Assembly: GCF_003337305.1 (NCBI RefSeq)
Contig: NZ_QPJO01000004.1
Coordinates: 186,001-250,000, forward strand
Source: Winogradskyella arenosi
Lineage (GTDB): Bacteria; Bacteroidota; Bacteroidia; Flavobacteriales; Flavobacteriaceae
Length of the DNA: 64,000 bases
Direction: 5' to 3'
Shown here: one piece after another, positions 45,901 to 54,176 of the stretch
Layout of the letters: every line of letters starts with the position of its first letter
Numbering within the stretch: position 1 is the first letter of the stretch
Program-made: the position numbers and the translations under genes
Notes under the pieces: generated by a model
Told to the model about the DNA's origin: nothing
The model's input: only the letters and a program-made list of their open reading frames with translations
The model's database searches: none

Positions 45901-48426
45901 CTATACCGTTTCAATCTGATACCCTGCCTCTTTTATAGCGGACTTAATTTCATCAGCATTAGCCGAGTCTGAGGTTATTGTTAAGATTTTATCAGGGTGG
46001 TCTGTATCTACCTCCCATTGTTCCTTAACAAGCTTATCTAAAGATGGGGTTACTGTTGAAATACAATGTCCACAATTAATATTGGTCTTAAATTTTAAAA
46101 CTTGAGTTTTCATTTTATTTGTTGTTTTTGTTTGTTTTTCTGAAGGTGTTGGTGGCATAGTCGCCGCTTCGTTAAGTGCCTCAGGCTGTTTTAGTTTTTC
46201 TGACAAACTATTCCCCAAAGAGCGCCCTTTTAATCGCAAACTGTTACTCACCACACTCACACTACTTAAAGCCATTGCAGCTCCGGCAAGCATAGGATTG
46301 AGTAAAAATCCATTAATCGGATACAAAATTCCGGCAGCAATAGGAATCCCTACAAGGTTATAAATAAAAGCCCAAAATAAGTTCTGCCGAATCGTAGCCA
46401 CGGTATATTTAGACAAAGTGATTGCTTGAGGGATTTTAAGCAAATCGGACGAAATAAGTGTCATCTTCGCCACATCCATTGCGATATCACTACCTTTTCC
46501 CATCGCAATACTCACATTAGCCGTTGCCAATGCGGTACTATCATTAATACCATCTCCAACCATAGCCACCACTTTATTTTCTGCTTGAAGCGTTTTTATA
46601 AAGTCGGCCTTATCCTGCGGCAACATTTCGGCTTTAAAATGTGTTATCCCTGATTGTTTAGCAATGGCTTTAGCTGTAGACGGATTATCTCCAGTTAACA
46701 TATACACTTCAATATTCATCTGCTTAAGCGCTGCAATTGCCGCTTTAGAACTGGGCTTAATGGCATCTGAAATCGCTAGAACCATTAAAGCTTTCTCTTC
46801 ATTCGCAAACCAAATCACCGTTTTAGCGTCTGCGCTCCAAGCCTCAGCCTTGTCCAATAAACGTGGTGCTATAGCAATATTGTGAGTTTTTAGAAGTGCC
46901 GCATTCCCCACATAATACGTGGTTTCTTCAAACTTACCCGTAACACCTTTACCGGTTAGACTTTCAAAATCTACAATTTCATTTGCTTTGTGCTCCTTAA
47001 AATGATGCCCCACAGCGTCTGCTAGTGGGTGCTCTGATTGCTGTTCTAAACCAAGTAAAATTCCAATAAAAGCCTCATGATCTTCTAAACCTAATACTTC
47101 CGTGACTTTCGGTTGTCCTTCTGTTATGGTTCCCGTTTTATCTAAAACCATAGCGTTGACTTTTTTGGCCAACTCTAAACTTTCGGCATCTTTAATAAGA
47201 ATTCCCTGTTCGGCGCCTTTGCCCATACCAACTAAAATTGCTGTTGGCGTCGCTAAGCCAAGCGCACAAGGACAAGCGATAACCAATACTGTTATTGCAG
47301 CCAAAAGCCCTTGAACTCCGCCATTATCACCTCCAAAAACCAACCATACTATAAAGGTGAGTATCGCAATAGCGATTACTGTAGGCACAAAAATGGCCGC
47401 AATTTTATCGACTAATTTTTGCACCGGCGCTTTACTCCCTTGCGCTTCTTGTACGGTCGCAATAATTTGAGATAATAAGGTATGTTTCCCTACTTTGCTG
47501 GCTTTAAACTTAAAACTCCCCTTTTGGTTTATGGTACCCGCATAAACCATCTGCTCTTTTTCCTTTAAAACCGGAATAGGCTCACCGCTTAACATACTTT
47601 CATCCACATAAGACGTCCCTGAAACCAATACACCGTCTACGGCAATTTTTTCGCCAGGTTTTACTAAAATAAGATCGTTGACCTGAAGTTGTTCTATAGC
47701 CGTTTTTCGTTCTTCGCCTTCCGCAGTTATTAATGTGACCATTTTAGGCTGTAATCCCATTAACTTTTTAATAGCCGAAGAGGCATTTCCTTTAGCCTTC
47801 TCCTCCATTAGTTTCCCTATTAATATAAAAGCGATAATAACGGCGGCCGCTTCAAAATACACATGTGCTTCTAAGCCACGAGTTTTCCAAAATTGAGGAT
47901 AGACCATATTAAAAACACTGAAACTATAAGCAATTCCGGTACTTAAGGCCACAAGCGTATCCATATTAGCCGTGCCATGTTTGGCTTGTTTCCATGCTCT
48001 CTTGTAAAACCCACGTCCAAACCACAATACCACAGGCGTGGTTAGTATAAACATGACTACATTAGCGTAAGGCATATTCATAAAAAACATTCCAATCACT
48101 GCGACAGGGAATGCCAATACAACCGCCCAAATGGTTTTTTGCTTTAAGTTTTGGTAGTTTTTCTTATTGATTTCCTCTACATCTTGGTCTTGATGCTCCT
48201 CTTCTATGAGTAAATCGTAGCCTATAGATTGTACGGCTTTTTGTATGGCTTTTGCATTGGTTACTTCAGCATTATAGCTTACCGCAAGCGATTCCGACGC
48301 ATAATTAACCGAAGCCTCTACCACGCCATCTACAGCGGCAGCACTTGTTTCTGCACTTACCGCACAAGAAGCACAAGTCATCCCTAAAACAGGAAAGCGA
48401 GCTTTTATAAGTTGAGGGTTAGACAT
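45901..48426 (-). CDS. copA: Copper-translocating P-type ATPase with fused C-terminal CopZ-like domain
   Basis: An 841 aa P1B ATPase. The N-terminal heavy-metal domain has GMTCASCAVSAE. CPC lies in VIACPCALGLATP near residue 384, the phosphorylated Asp in DKTGTITEGQ near 428, and VGDGINDSTALATANVS completes the site. The last helices carry YNLVGIPIA and MALSSVSVVSNSLRL, the pattern of Cu(I) exporters. After a Pro/Thr/Lys linker, residues 772-841 form a second metal-binding domain (MKTQVLKFKTNINCGHCIST) like a free CopZ chaperone. An HMA-AraC regulator gene lies just upstream on the same strand. Confidence 0.95.
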   Translation of the reverse strand: MSNPQLIKARFPVLGMTCASCAVSAETSAAAVDGVVEASVNYASESLAVSYNAEVTNAKAIQKAVQSIGYDLLIEEEHQDQDVEEINKKNYQNLKQKTIWAVVLAFPVAVIGMFFMNMPYANVVMFILTTPVVLWFGRGFYKRAWKQAKHGTANMDTLVALSTGIAYSFSVFNMVYPQFWKTRGLEAHVYFEAAAVIIAFILIGKLMEEKAKGNASSAIKKLMGLQPKMVTLITAEGEERKTAIEQLQVNDLILVKPGEKIAVDGVLVSGTSYVDESMLSGEPIPVLKEKEQMVYAGTINQKGSFKFKASKVGKHTLLSQIIATVQEAQGSKAPVQKLVDKIAAIFVPTVIAIAILTFIVWLVFGGDNGGVQGLLAAITVLVIACPCALGLATPTAILVGMGKGAEQGILIKDAESLELAKKVNAMVLDKTGTITEGQPKVTEVLGLEDHEAFIGILLGLEQQSEHPLADAVGHHFKEHKANEIVDFESLTGKGVTGKFEETTYYVGNAALLKTHNIAIAPRLLDKAEAWSADAKTVIWFANEEKALMVLAISDAIKPSSKAAIAALKQMNIEVYMLTGDNPSTAKAIAKQSGITHFKAEMLPQDKADFIKTLQAENKVVAMVGDGINDSTALATANVSIAMGKGSDIAMDVAKMTLISSDLLKIPQAITLSKYTVATIRQNLFWAFIYNLVGIPIAAGILYPINGFLLNPMLAGAAMALSSVSVVSNSLRLKGRSLGNSLSEKLKQPEALNEAATMPPTPSEKQTKTTNKMKTQVLKFKTNINCGHCISTVTPSLDKLVKEQWEVDTDHPDKILTITSDSANADEIKSAIKEAGYQIETV

Positions 48427-48513
48427 CTCTTATTTGTATTTAGGATTAAAACACAAAATTCGGAAATCTCTATAACCGAGACCTTATAGTATTATGGAAA
48501 AGATTTATGAGAT

Positions 48514-49077
48514 TTAAAGTTTATCTAAGGGCTTACGTTCGTAAATCCCATTTTTCTTAAACTGACTCGGGGTGAGTCCGGTGACTTTTTTAAACTGACT
48601 GCTTAAATAAGCCACGCTAGAATAACGCAGTTGAAAAGCAATTTCGCTTAAACTTAACTCATCGTAAATTAAGAGTTCTTTGACCTTTTCAATTTTTTGA
48701 GCGATAAGGTATTTTTCAATGGTGATCCCTTCTACTTGAGAAAACAAATTGGAAAGTGCGCTGTAATCTTGATGCAACTGATTCTGTAAATATTCAGACA
48801 GCTTAACGTTAAGTTGGTTATTTTGATAATGAACGAGGTGTACAATGGCATTCTTTATCTTTTCTACCACCTGAAGCTCTTTCGTTGCGATTAACTCAAA
48901 ACCGAGTTCTTCTAAGTCCTTAGCCAGTTGAACTTTTTGAGGGTTGGGCAACACTTTAGACAACACTACTTCCCCTAAGTTTATAGACGTAATGTCTAGG
49001 TCGTAAGCTTCTAAAGCGCTTTTCACGGCAACAATACAGCGGTTACAAACCATATTTTTAATGTGAAGCGTTGACAT
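48514..49077 (-). CDS. AraC-family regulator with N-terminal heavy-metal-like domain
   Basis: A 187 aa protein. Residues 1-68 look like a heavy-metal-associated fold with MVCNRC (Cys11 and Cys14). Residues 90-185 form an AraC double HTH: SLSEIAFQLRYSSVAYLSSQ and FKKVTGLTPSQFKKNG. It ends 87 bp before copA on the same strand, so it is likely a copper sensor acting on copA. The metal-binding role is inferred from the Cys-x2-Cys pair and context. Confidence 0.88.
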   Translation of the reverse strand: MSTLHIKNMVCNRCIVAVKSALEAYDLDITSINLGEVVLSKVLPNPQKVQLAKDLEELGFELIATKELQVVEKIKNAIVHLVHYQNNQLNVKLSEYLQNQLHQDYSALSNLFSQVEGITIEKYLIAQKIEKVKELLIYDELSLSEIAFQLRYSSVAYLSSQFKKVTGLTPSQFKKNGIYERKPLDKL

Positions 49078-49132
49078 ATATTGAGTTCTAGAAGCTTTTT
49101 TAGTTGATACGTTTAGGTGTAATTAGCGCGAA

Positions 49133-49825
49133 TTAATATTGAATTAAAGCCTGTGCAATTTTAGATAAGTCAGAACCTGTAATTTCAGTATCTGGTGCTA
49201 AAGGAAACTTTTGCTGCCCCGGACGACTCACAAAAGCGGCACGCCAACCTGCCCAAAGTGCTCCTGCCACATCCCAACCATGAGCTGCAACTAACATACA
49301 GTCTTCGTTCTTAACCTTCATTTCCTGGGCAGCCCAATGATAGGTCTCAGAAAAAGGTTTAAATTTTCCGACGCTTTCAACGCTGAGTAAGGTATCGAAA
49401 TACGAGGTTAAGCCTACATTTTCAAACTTATTTTTTAAACTTTCTACAGAAGAATTTGTTAAAGCCACTAAGGTATAATCTTCCTCTTTCAACAAAGCTA
49501 AAGCCGCTTTGACCTCGGGATGCGGTGGTAAGTTTTGCATGGATTCGCTAACAATTTTTAGCGCATCAGCTTCAGAAATAAAACTATTCTGATTGGCCAC
49601 AACCATTTGTAATGCGGCCGCACCAATTTCTCCAAAGGATTTATACTGTCCGCTAGCAGAAGTCACTAAGGCATACTGCAACATGGTTGTAAACCACAAG
49701 GCTAAAACTTCTTTCTCCTCTCCTAATACGGTCGCGATTTCTGTTTTCATCGGAGCAAGATCTAGTAATGTTTCGTTTACATCAAAGAATACTACTTTAG
49801 GTCGACTAGGTTTGTGCTTTTGCAT
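49133..49825 (-). CDS. Haloacid dehalogenase type II-like HAD hydrolase
   Basis: The ATG at 49825 (MQKHKPSRPKVVFF) gives 230 aa; the frame also reaches a GTG at 49864. HAD motifs: Asp15 in VVFFDVNETLLDL, LVALTNSSVESLKNKF, the lysine in VGKFKPFSETYHWA and MLVAAHGWDVAGALWAGWRA. These match L-2-haloacid dehalogenases, which replace halogen by hydroxyl via an Asp ester. Homologues in non-degraders often act on other substrates. Confidence 0.88.
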   Translation of the reverse strand: MQKHKPSRPKVVFFDVNETLLDLAPMKTEIATVLGEEKEVLALWFTTMLQYALVTSASGQYKSFGEIGAAALQMVVANQNSFISEADALKIVSESMQNLPPHPEVKAALALLKEEDYTLVALTNSSVESLKNKFENVGLTSYFDTLLSVESVGKFKPFSETYHWAAQEMKVKNEDCMLVAAHGWDVAGALWAGWRAAFVSRPGQQKFPLAPDTEITGSDLSKIAQALIQY

Positions 49826-49894
49826 TGTATAAATTTTTATGGTTTTGGGATGGCTAGAGATCACAAAATGGATCCCCTCCTCTTCACTTGTGGA

Positions 49895-50275
49895 TTATTC
49901 TGCTGGAATTATATTTTTAAAGGTCGGATAGCCTTCTGTAATGCTCCCTACTCCTTTTTTGCTGATTTTAAACGTAACATCCTTTTCCGTTGTAAATAAC
50001 AACACTGATAAGAATGCACTTTTTAAATGTGCTTTAATAATTGGTAAAGCGGCCTCTAAAGTCATTTCCTCCTCAATATCTTCAGTTTCTCGAGGTCTAA
50101 AACTATATTTCAGCAGTACTTTAAAATCCGCCTTTCCGTATAATGGTCTCAGAAAAATATTTTTCAGTTCAGGTTTCCCTATAGTTTTTGCCATTGTTAG
50201 CTTAGCAAAAGCTTGGGCTTCAATACTCTGCTCTACCGTTTTCCAAAATTCATTAAAATCGTCTTCGTATGTCAT
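49895..50275 (-). CDS. Hypothetical protein, 126 aa
   Basis: A soluble alpha/beta protein: helical start DDFNEFWKTVEQSIEAQAFA, then IFLRPLYGKADFKVLLKYSF and VTFKISKKGVGSITEG. I do not recognise a Pfam family with confidence. It lies alone on the minus strand between a haloacid dehalogenase-like gene and a four-helix membrane-protein gene. Confidence 0.7.
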   Translation of the reverse strand: MTYEDDFNEFWKTVEQSIEAQAFAKLTMAKTIGKPELKNIFLRPLYGKADFKVLLKYSFRPRETEDIEEEMTLEAALPIIKAHLKSAFLSVLLFTTEKDVTFKISKKGVGSITEGYPTFKNIIPAE

Positions 50276-50397
50276 GGTCTTTAATTAACTAATGCAGGGT
50301 TACGCAGTTATAAAACGAATTCTGTCTTATTTAAATCTGACGCCTTGCCGTTCTCATTCTATCACTACAAATATCTATTATATATGTTAGGCATCCA

Positions 50398-50835
50398 CTA
50401 TGCAAGCCAGCCTTTTTTAATCCCATATGAAGAAAACCATAACGCAAATACTGCAAGAAGCACCACAAGAATTGGCATAGTGACTGCTTCTGCCGTGCCG
50501 TAAACCGCAATAGCATCCGTAAAAAAGACATTATGAATCATTTGCGGAATAATGGCTAATAATGATATGATAAATGCTTTTTTAGACCAAGCCTTCTTTA
50601 AAACTAAACCGAGCGCACCTATAAACCCTGTAACAACAGCAATAGCAAAAATTACAGTGGTCCAAAAAGGGTAAGCCCCGTATAAAGCACTTTCTTCGGC
50701 GGGCAATGCTGCTAAAGCTTCGTCAGAAATAAAGGTATGGGCAAAAAATGAGAATATACCTAGCGCATTCCATATTAAAAGTACGATTGCAACTATTGCA
50801 AACCATAAAGGCCTATTGAGAGTTGTATTGTTCAT
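50398..50835 (-). CDS. Four-helix membrane protein
   Basis: A 145 aa protein with four membrane segments (about residues 10-32, 58-80, 87-106 and 117-140). The loop after the first helix is acidic (ISDEALAALPAEESALYGAY). Similar small proteins are common in Bacteroidota and are sometimes labelled as sugar transporters without evidence. No motif supports a specific role. Confidence 0.78.
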   Translation of the reverse strand: MNNTTLNRPLWFAIVAIVLLIWNALGIFSFFAHTFISDEALAALPAEESALYGAYPFWTTVIFAIAVVTGFIGALGLVLKKAWSKKAFIISLLAIIPQMIHNVFFTDAIAVYGTAEAVTMPILVVLLAVFALWFSSYGIKKGWLA

Positions 50836-50973
50836 CTTATTATTTTTTAAAAGGTTAACGGCTTCTGTTTAAATCGCCCTAAAACAAGACCTAAAACTCA
50901 AGGTGACAAGCCTTTGAAGGCTGCCATTTTTTCAACCGCTTCGTCTTTAAAAGATCTGTTTTTTGCGACTCTT

Positions 50974-50996
50974 AAAAATGTCAATTTGACATTTTT
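50974..50996. promoter_or_regulatory. Perfect dyad AAAAATGTCA-N3-TGACATTTTT (putative activator site)
   Basis: Ten-bp arms are exact inverted copies around ATT. The core TGTCA-N3-TGACA is the size and symmetry of an enhancer-binding-protein site. Its centre is about 125 bp before the predicted start of transcription at the sigma-54-like promoter. Confidence 0.7.
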
Positions 50997-51082
50997 ACTA
51001 CAATATAATACGGAAACACTCATTTTCAAGACAAAATATCATAAAAAACAGCTAAAACGACTTCAAATAGCCCTTTTAGAGG

Positions 51083-51101
51083 TTTGGCATTTTTTTTGTC
51101 T
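51083..51101 (+). promoter_or_regulatory. Sigma-54-like promoter for hsp20
   Basis: TTTGGCATTTTTTTTGTCT keeps GG (51086-51087) and G (51098) separated by exactly 10 bases, as in the TGGCAC-N5-TTGCW consensus; deviations are T for C at the end of the -24 box and T for C in the -12 box. The hsp20 ATG is 72 bp downstream. Confidence 0.65.
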
Positions 51102-51172
51102 ACTTAGTTTACGAAGTCTAGCACTATAGATTTCATATTTTGAAATAATGTTTAATTTAAATTTTTGTAATT

Positions 51173-51649
51173 ATGAGCAATTTAATTAGTGTTCCTAAAA
51201 ACGGAACTTTATCAAACAGCAATTCAAATTCTAACTTCTCCACGTTATCACATTGGTTAGATGATATTTTCAACAGAGATTTCCCTTCTGTATTAACGTC
51301 TAATTTTAATACAGGAATGACCTTACCACAGGTGAACATAAAAGAAACGGCAGATGCTTTTATTGTAGATATGGCGGTGCCGGGATTAAAAAAATCGGAT
51401 TTTCATATCGATTTAGATAACGACCTGTTGTCTATCTCTACGGAAACTAAAGAGGAAAATGAGCATAAAGACGCCAATTACACACGTCGTGAATTTGGAT
51501 ATGCATCCTTTAAACGTAGTTTTAATTTACCTGAAAGTGTTGACGAAGATGCGATTAACGCCCGTTACGAAGATGGTATTTTAAGTATTTTGCTTCCTAA
51601 AAAAGAAGAAGCTAAACAAAAGCCCGTAAGAAACATAGAGATATCTTAA
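51173..51649 (+). CDS. Small heat-shock protein, Hsp20/alpha-crystallin family
   Basis: A 158 aa chaperone. The alpha-crystallin domain covers about residues 48-140 (LPQVNIKETADAFIVDMAV, PGLKKSDFHIDLDNDLL, YEDGILSILLPKKEE), ending with the I-x-I/L type motif and a basic tail. It holds unfolded proteins under stress. A sigma-54-like promoter and upstream dyad precede it, pointing to activator-dependent expression. The next two genes on the strand may be read through from it. Confidence 0.95.
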   Translation: MSNLISVPKNGTLSNSNSNSNFSTLSHWLDDIFNRDFPSVLTSNFNTGMTLPQVNIKETADAFIVDMAVPGLKKSDFHIDLDNDLLSISTETKEENEHKDANYTRREFGYASFKRSFNLPESVDEDAINARYEDGILSILLPKKEEAKQKPVRNIEIS

Positions 51650-51677
51650 GGCTTATAAAAGGATTTGTTATTTAAGA

Positions 51678-51700
51678 AGGAGGCTTTAATAGGGCCTCCT
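51678..51700 (+). promoter_or_regulatory. Hairpin AGGAGGC-N9-GCCTCCT
   Basis: Perfect 7 bp arms 28 bp after the hsp20 stop, without a following T-run. The left arm contains AGGAGG, which would be masked in the stem. It may be a weak terminator, an mRNA-stability hairpin or a structured leader for the next gene. Confidence 0.5.
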
Positions 51701-51734
51701 ATTGGTTATGTATTCAATTTTAAAATTTAAAGTT

Positions 51735-51995
51735 ATGCCTAAAAAATTTAAACCCGGAGACTGGGTAAGGATTAAAGGAAAACTTACCGCTCCTAAAATG
51801 CAAGTTTTAAAATATACGGTTCATAAAGCGCCACTTCTTGGTGTAAAAGATCAAGATACGTTTTTAGAATGTGTGTGGTATAGCAATGGAAAACGTTATG
51901 TAGAGACTTTTCATCAAAATGCATTGATCCACCATAGGGACGCTGGCGGTTTATTTAAAACTTACAATTCGCCTAACACCTTACGTTTAACTTAA
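51735..51995 (+). CDS. Small hypothetical protein, YodC/DUF2158-like
   Basis: From the ATG at 51735 (MPKKFKPGDWVRIK) it is 86 aa; an ATG at 51708 in the same frame would add nine residues that do not look conserved. The sequence FKPGDWVRIKGKLTAPKMQV and FLECVWYSNGKRYVETFHQN resemble the small beta-barrel DUF2158 type. It sits between hsp20 and a lipoprotein gene, suggesting a stress-related operon, but its function is unknown. Confidence 0.75.
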   Translation: MPKKFKPGDWVRIKGKLTAPKMQVLKYTVHKAPLLGVKDQDTFLECVWYSNGKRYVETFHQNALIHHRDAGGLFKTYNSPNTLRLT

Positions 51996-52006
51996 ATTTC
52001 AATATT

Positions 52007-52498
52007 ATGAAAAAACAACTTTTATTTACAGGGCTTTGCTTGCTGTTTTTAAGCTGCAACGGACAAACTGAAACGGATAAAAGTTTAGCACAACAAGCCA
52101 GCCCAAAATCACAAGTAAGTCCTCCTGAAGGTTCTTGGCGCGTTAACAAAACCTACGATGAACAGGGTAATCTTATACGTTTTGATAGTGTTTATTCTTG
52201 GTCGTCCCACAATGGGGCACAAGATTTACCGCAAGTTGAGCAAGACAGTCTATTGAGCGCTATGCGTTCCCGTTTCTTTTCTCAATTTTCTGGAGGCCAT
52301 AGGTCGTTATTGCATCAAGGATTTCCTGAAGATTCTTTATTACAATCGCCTTTGTTTTTAGATGATTTTTTTGAACAAGCTATGGGAACAAACATGATGG
52401 ACTTGGAAAAAATTAAACAGCAACTGTTAGAACGGCATAAAGCATTTTTAGCCCCAGAAAGCTCAACACTTATAAAACCTGAAGACGAGAACCCTTAA
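52007..52498 (+). CDS. Hypothetical lipoprotein, 163 aa
   Basis: A lipoprotein signal (MKKQLLFTGLCLLFLSCNGQ, Cys17) leads a polar, Gln/Ser-rich protein. A short conserved-looking part is EGSWRVNKTYDEQGNLIRFD. It follows the YodC-like gene after 11 bp and is probably in the same transcript as hsp20. The terminator stem overlaps its last codons. No known domain. Confidence 0.78.
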   Translation: MKKQLLFTGLCLLFLSCNGQTETDKSLAQQASPKSQVSPPEGSWRVNKTYDEQGNLIRFDSVYSWSSHNGAQDLPQVEQDSLLSAMRSRFFSQFSGGHRSLLHQGFPEDSLLQSPLFLDDFFEQAMGTNMMDLEKIKQQLLERHKAFLAPESSTLIKPEDENP

Positions 52499-52519
52499 GT
52501 TTTCGTCTTTATTTTTTTT
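52482..52519 (+). terminator. Intrinsic terminator overlapping the stop codon of the lipoprotein gene
   Basis: Arms AAGACGAGAAC (52482-52492) and GTTTTCGTCTT (52499-52509, one G-U pair) enclose the stop codon TAA in the 6-base loop; a TATTTTTTTT run follows. Confidence 0.85.
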
Positions 52520-52557
52520 ATGCTCTAGCGTGTAAGCTTTAAACCAAGACCCGATTT

Positions 52558-53001
52558 TTACACCTTAGTGCGCATAAAATCAAAAGCACCTTTCCTAAGG
52601 TGAACCCCGTATTCTAGATAGGCTTTCATGCAGGCTAAAAAATTAGCCCAGCCTCCTGTATTTTGTAGCGCCCACTCTATATTGGCGTCATTTAATGCTT
52701 TTCCTTTTTCACTGACTTTTACAAGGGTACTTTGATTAGGTAAGGCTTCTAATGTAATGTTTACTACCGTTTCAGGATCCCAAACAAAGGTGATAAGATG
52801 CTCCTTCTCTACGCGGACGTTGGTTATAGGAAACTGGTCTGGAAATTCTGGAAACTTCCAAATTAACGTTTTTCCGGTTTCAAGTCGCCCACTACTTTCA
52901 GAAATAAAATACTGGGTCATGATCTCTGGATTGACAATACCTTCAAAAACCGTTGCAATGGGCTTTTGAATTTGTAAAAGGGCTTTAGATTCTAATACCA
53001 T
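52558..53001 (-). CDS. SRPBCC (AHSA1/START-like) domain protein
   Basis: A 147 aa Bet v 1-fold protein: KALLQIQKPIATVFEGIVNP at the start, LIWKFPEFPDQFPITNVRVE, LITFVWDPETVVNITLEAL and the C-terminal helix NTGGWANFLACMKAYLEYG. It binds hydrophobic ligands or acts with Hsp90-like systems in relatives; no specific ligand can be proposed. It is a single gene convergent with the lipoprotein gene. Confidence 0.9.
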   Translation of the reverse strand: MVLESKALLQIQKPIATVFEGIVNPEIMTQYFISESSGRLETGKTLIWKFPEFPDQFPITNVRVEKEHLITFVWDPETVVNITLEALPNQSTLVKVSEKGKALNDANIEWALQNTGGWANFLACMKAYLEYGVHLRKGAFDFMRTKV

Positions 53002-53090
53002 ATCCTTTCGTTTTTGAAACTTGTTTCAGCTGTTATTATAAATGAAAACAGAGCTTGGTTTTTATGCTTTAGGAACACCTTGATTAGCCT

Positions 53091-53798
53091 TTATTCAATA
53101 GCAAACTTTACGGTTACCGTACTTTCTATTTTTATCTTTTCAAATTCAATATCTATAGGCTGATAATTTGAGGTAGCATCTAATGAGGCATATCCTCGAA
53201 TCTGAATCCCTGAGGTCTTTCCTTGTAGATAATTCATGGAACTAAAATTAACGTCCGAAATATAAAGCGCCTTCCCTAAGTTCTGATTTAAGGGCTTTAA
53301 TAAAGCCTCCGCTTGTGTTTTAGCCTTAAGAATAGCTTTCTGTTTTAAATTGATTTTAAGCGCTTCTATTTTAGAATATTCCATTTTACGTATGGAAACG
53401 TTAGCAATCTCGATGGCCTCTAAAGCAACAATAACTTTTCCTGCCATTTCAGCATCATAAACCTCTAAGGTGTAGGCTTTATTCTTTAAGACTTCTTTAC
53501 CTCTTAAAAAATAGTTTTTGAAGTTACTCGCCACGTCTGAAAGCGCTAACTGTGTCTTGGTGTCTATCCCTAGCGCCTCGAGTTTGGTATACATCTGGTT
53601 TTCTAATTCTTCAACCGAGGTTCTTCCTTTGGTATCTTTTTCGCTAATTAATAGGTCTAAATAAATTTGGTCGGGCACCACCAATGTATCTACAACGGCT
53701 GTTGTTTCTAAATAGGCTTGATCGATAAAGTTTTTTTGTTGCCCATAACTCTGTAAAGCGAGCAGGCTTAAAGTGAATAACATTCCTAGTTTTTTCAT
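53091..53798 (-). CDS. SIMPL (DUF541) domain protein, secreted
   Basis: The ATG at 53798 (MKKLGMLFTLSLLALQSYGQ) opens with a proper Bacteroidota signal peptide of 20 residues, so the longer frame to 53837 is rejected. The SIMPL domain follows: ATVVDTLVVPDQIYLDLLIS and an oligomer-forming core up to TVTVKFAIE. Relatives are periplasmic oxidative-stress-related proteins. A -7 motif lies 37 bp upstream. Confidence 0.9.
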   Translation of the reverse strand: MKKLGMLFTLSLLALQSYGQQKNFIDQAYLETTAVVDTLVVPDQIYLDLLISEKDTKGRTSVEELENQMYTKLEALGIDTKTQLALSDVASNFKNYFLRGKEVLKNKAYTLEVYDAEMAGKVIVALEAIEIANVSIRKMEYSKIEALKINLKQKAILKAKTQAEALLKPLNQNLGKALYISDVNFSSMNYLQGKTSGIQIRGYASLDATSNYQPIDIEFEKIKIESTVTVKFAIE

Positions 53799-54176
53799 AA
53801 TATTTCTTTTTATATGGGTTGTATACATTGATAACAAAGCTATGATTTTTAATGCTTTTTCTCTCCTTAAAATACGTAAACTAGTGGTTTTACTGCGTAA
53901 AGTGCCCTGTTTTGAAAAGCAACTTTAGTAGAATAAGCCGTGTCGGTATTTCAGGTTGTGGTTTCAGGATTTTTTATCTCCTCCTTTTTTTAAATTAACA
54001 CCCCCCATTTATTTATTAAAAAATAGATTTAGCAAAACGATAAATTTTAGATTCTATTCAACTCCTTGTAAAAATCCATTAAAATTTTCTATTTTGTTTT
54101 TATTTGCTACATTTAGGGTTTGTATATATCTGATAGACAAAAGCTCAATAAACATCAGTACCAAACCTTAAAAAAC
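53799..54176. other. Intergenic region before the nuclease-like gene
   Basis: This 378 bp stretch is AT-rich, with C-rich and T-rich tracts near 53980-54010. It holds the SIMPL promoter motif near its left end. I see no gene or clear promoter for the nuclease-like gene; TACATTTA at 54108 is a near match to TAnnTTTG. Confidence 0.5.
53835..53842 (-). promoter_or_regulatory. Bacteroidota -7 promoter motif for the SIMPL gene
   Basis: The minus strand reads TAGCTTTG, a full TAnnTTTG match, 37 bp upstream of the ATG at 53798. Confidence 0.45.

Larger units (their letters stand above)
50836..51172. other. Regulatory intergenic region upstream of hsp20
   Basis: This 337 bp stretch carries the perfect dyad at 50974-50996 and the sigma-54-like promoter at 51083-51101, both oriented toward hsp20. 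The part from 50836 to 50970 shows nothing clear beyond the promoter side of the divergent membrane-protein gene. Confidence 0.6.

Noticed and set aside
53950..54010. C-rich and T-rich tracts that could mark a mobile-element end
   Set aside because: No inverted repeats, target duplication or transposase remnant could be found around them.
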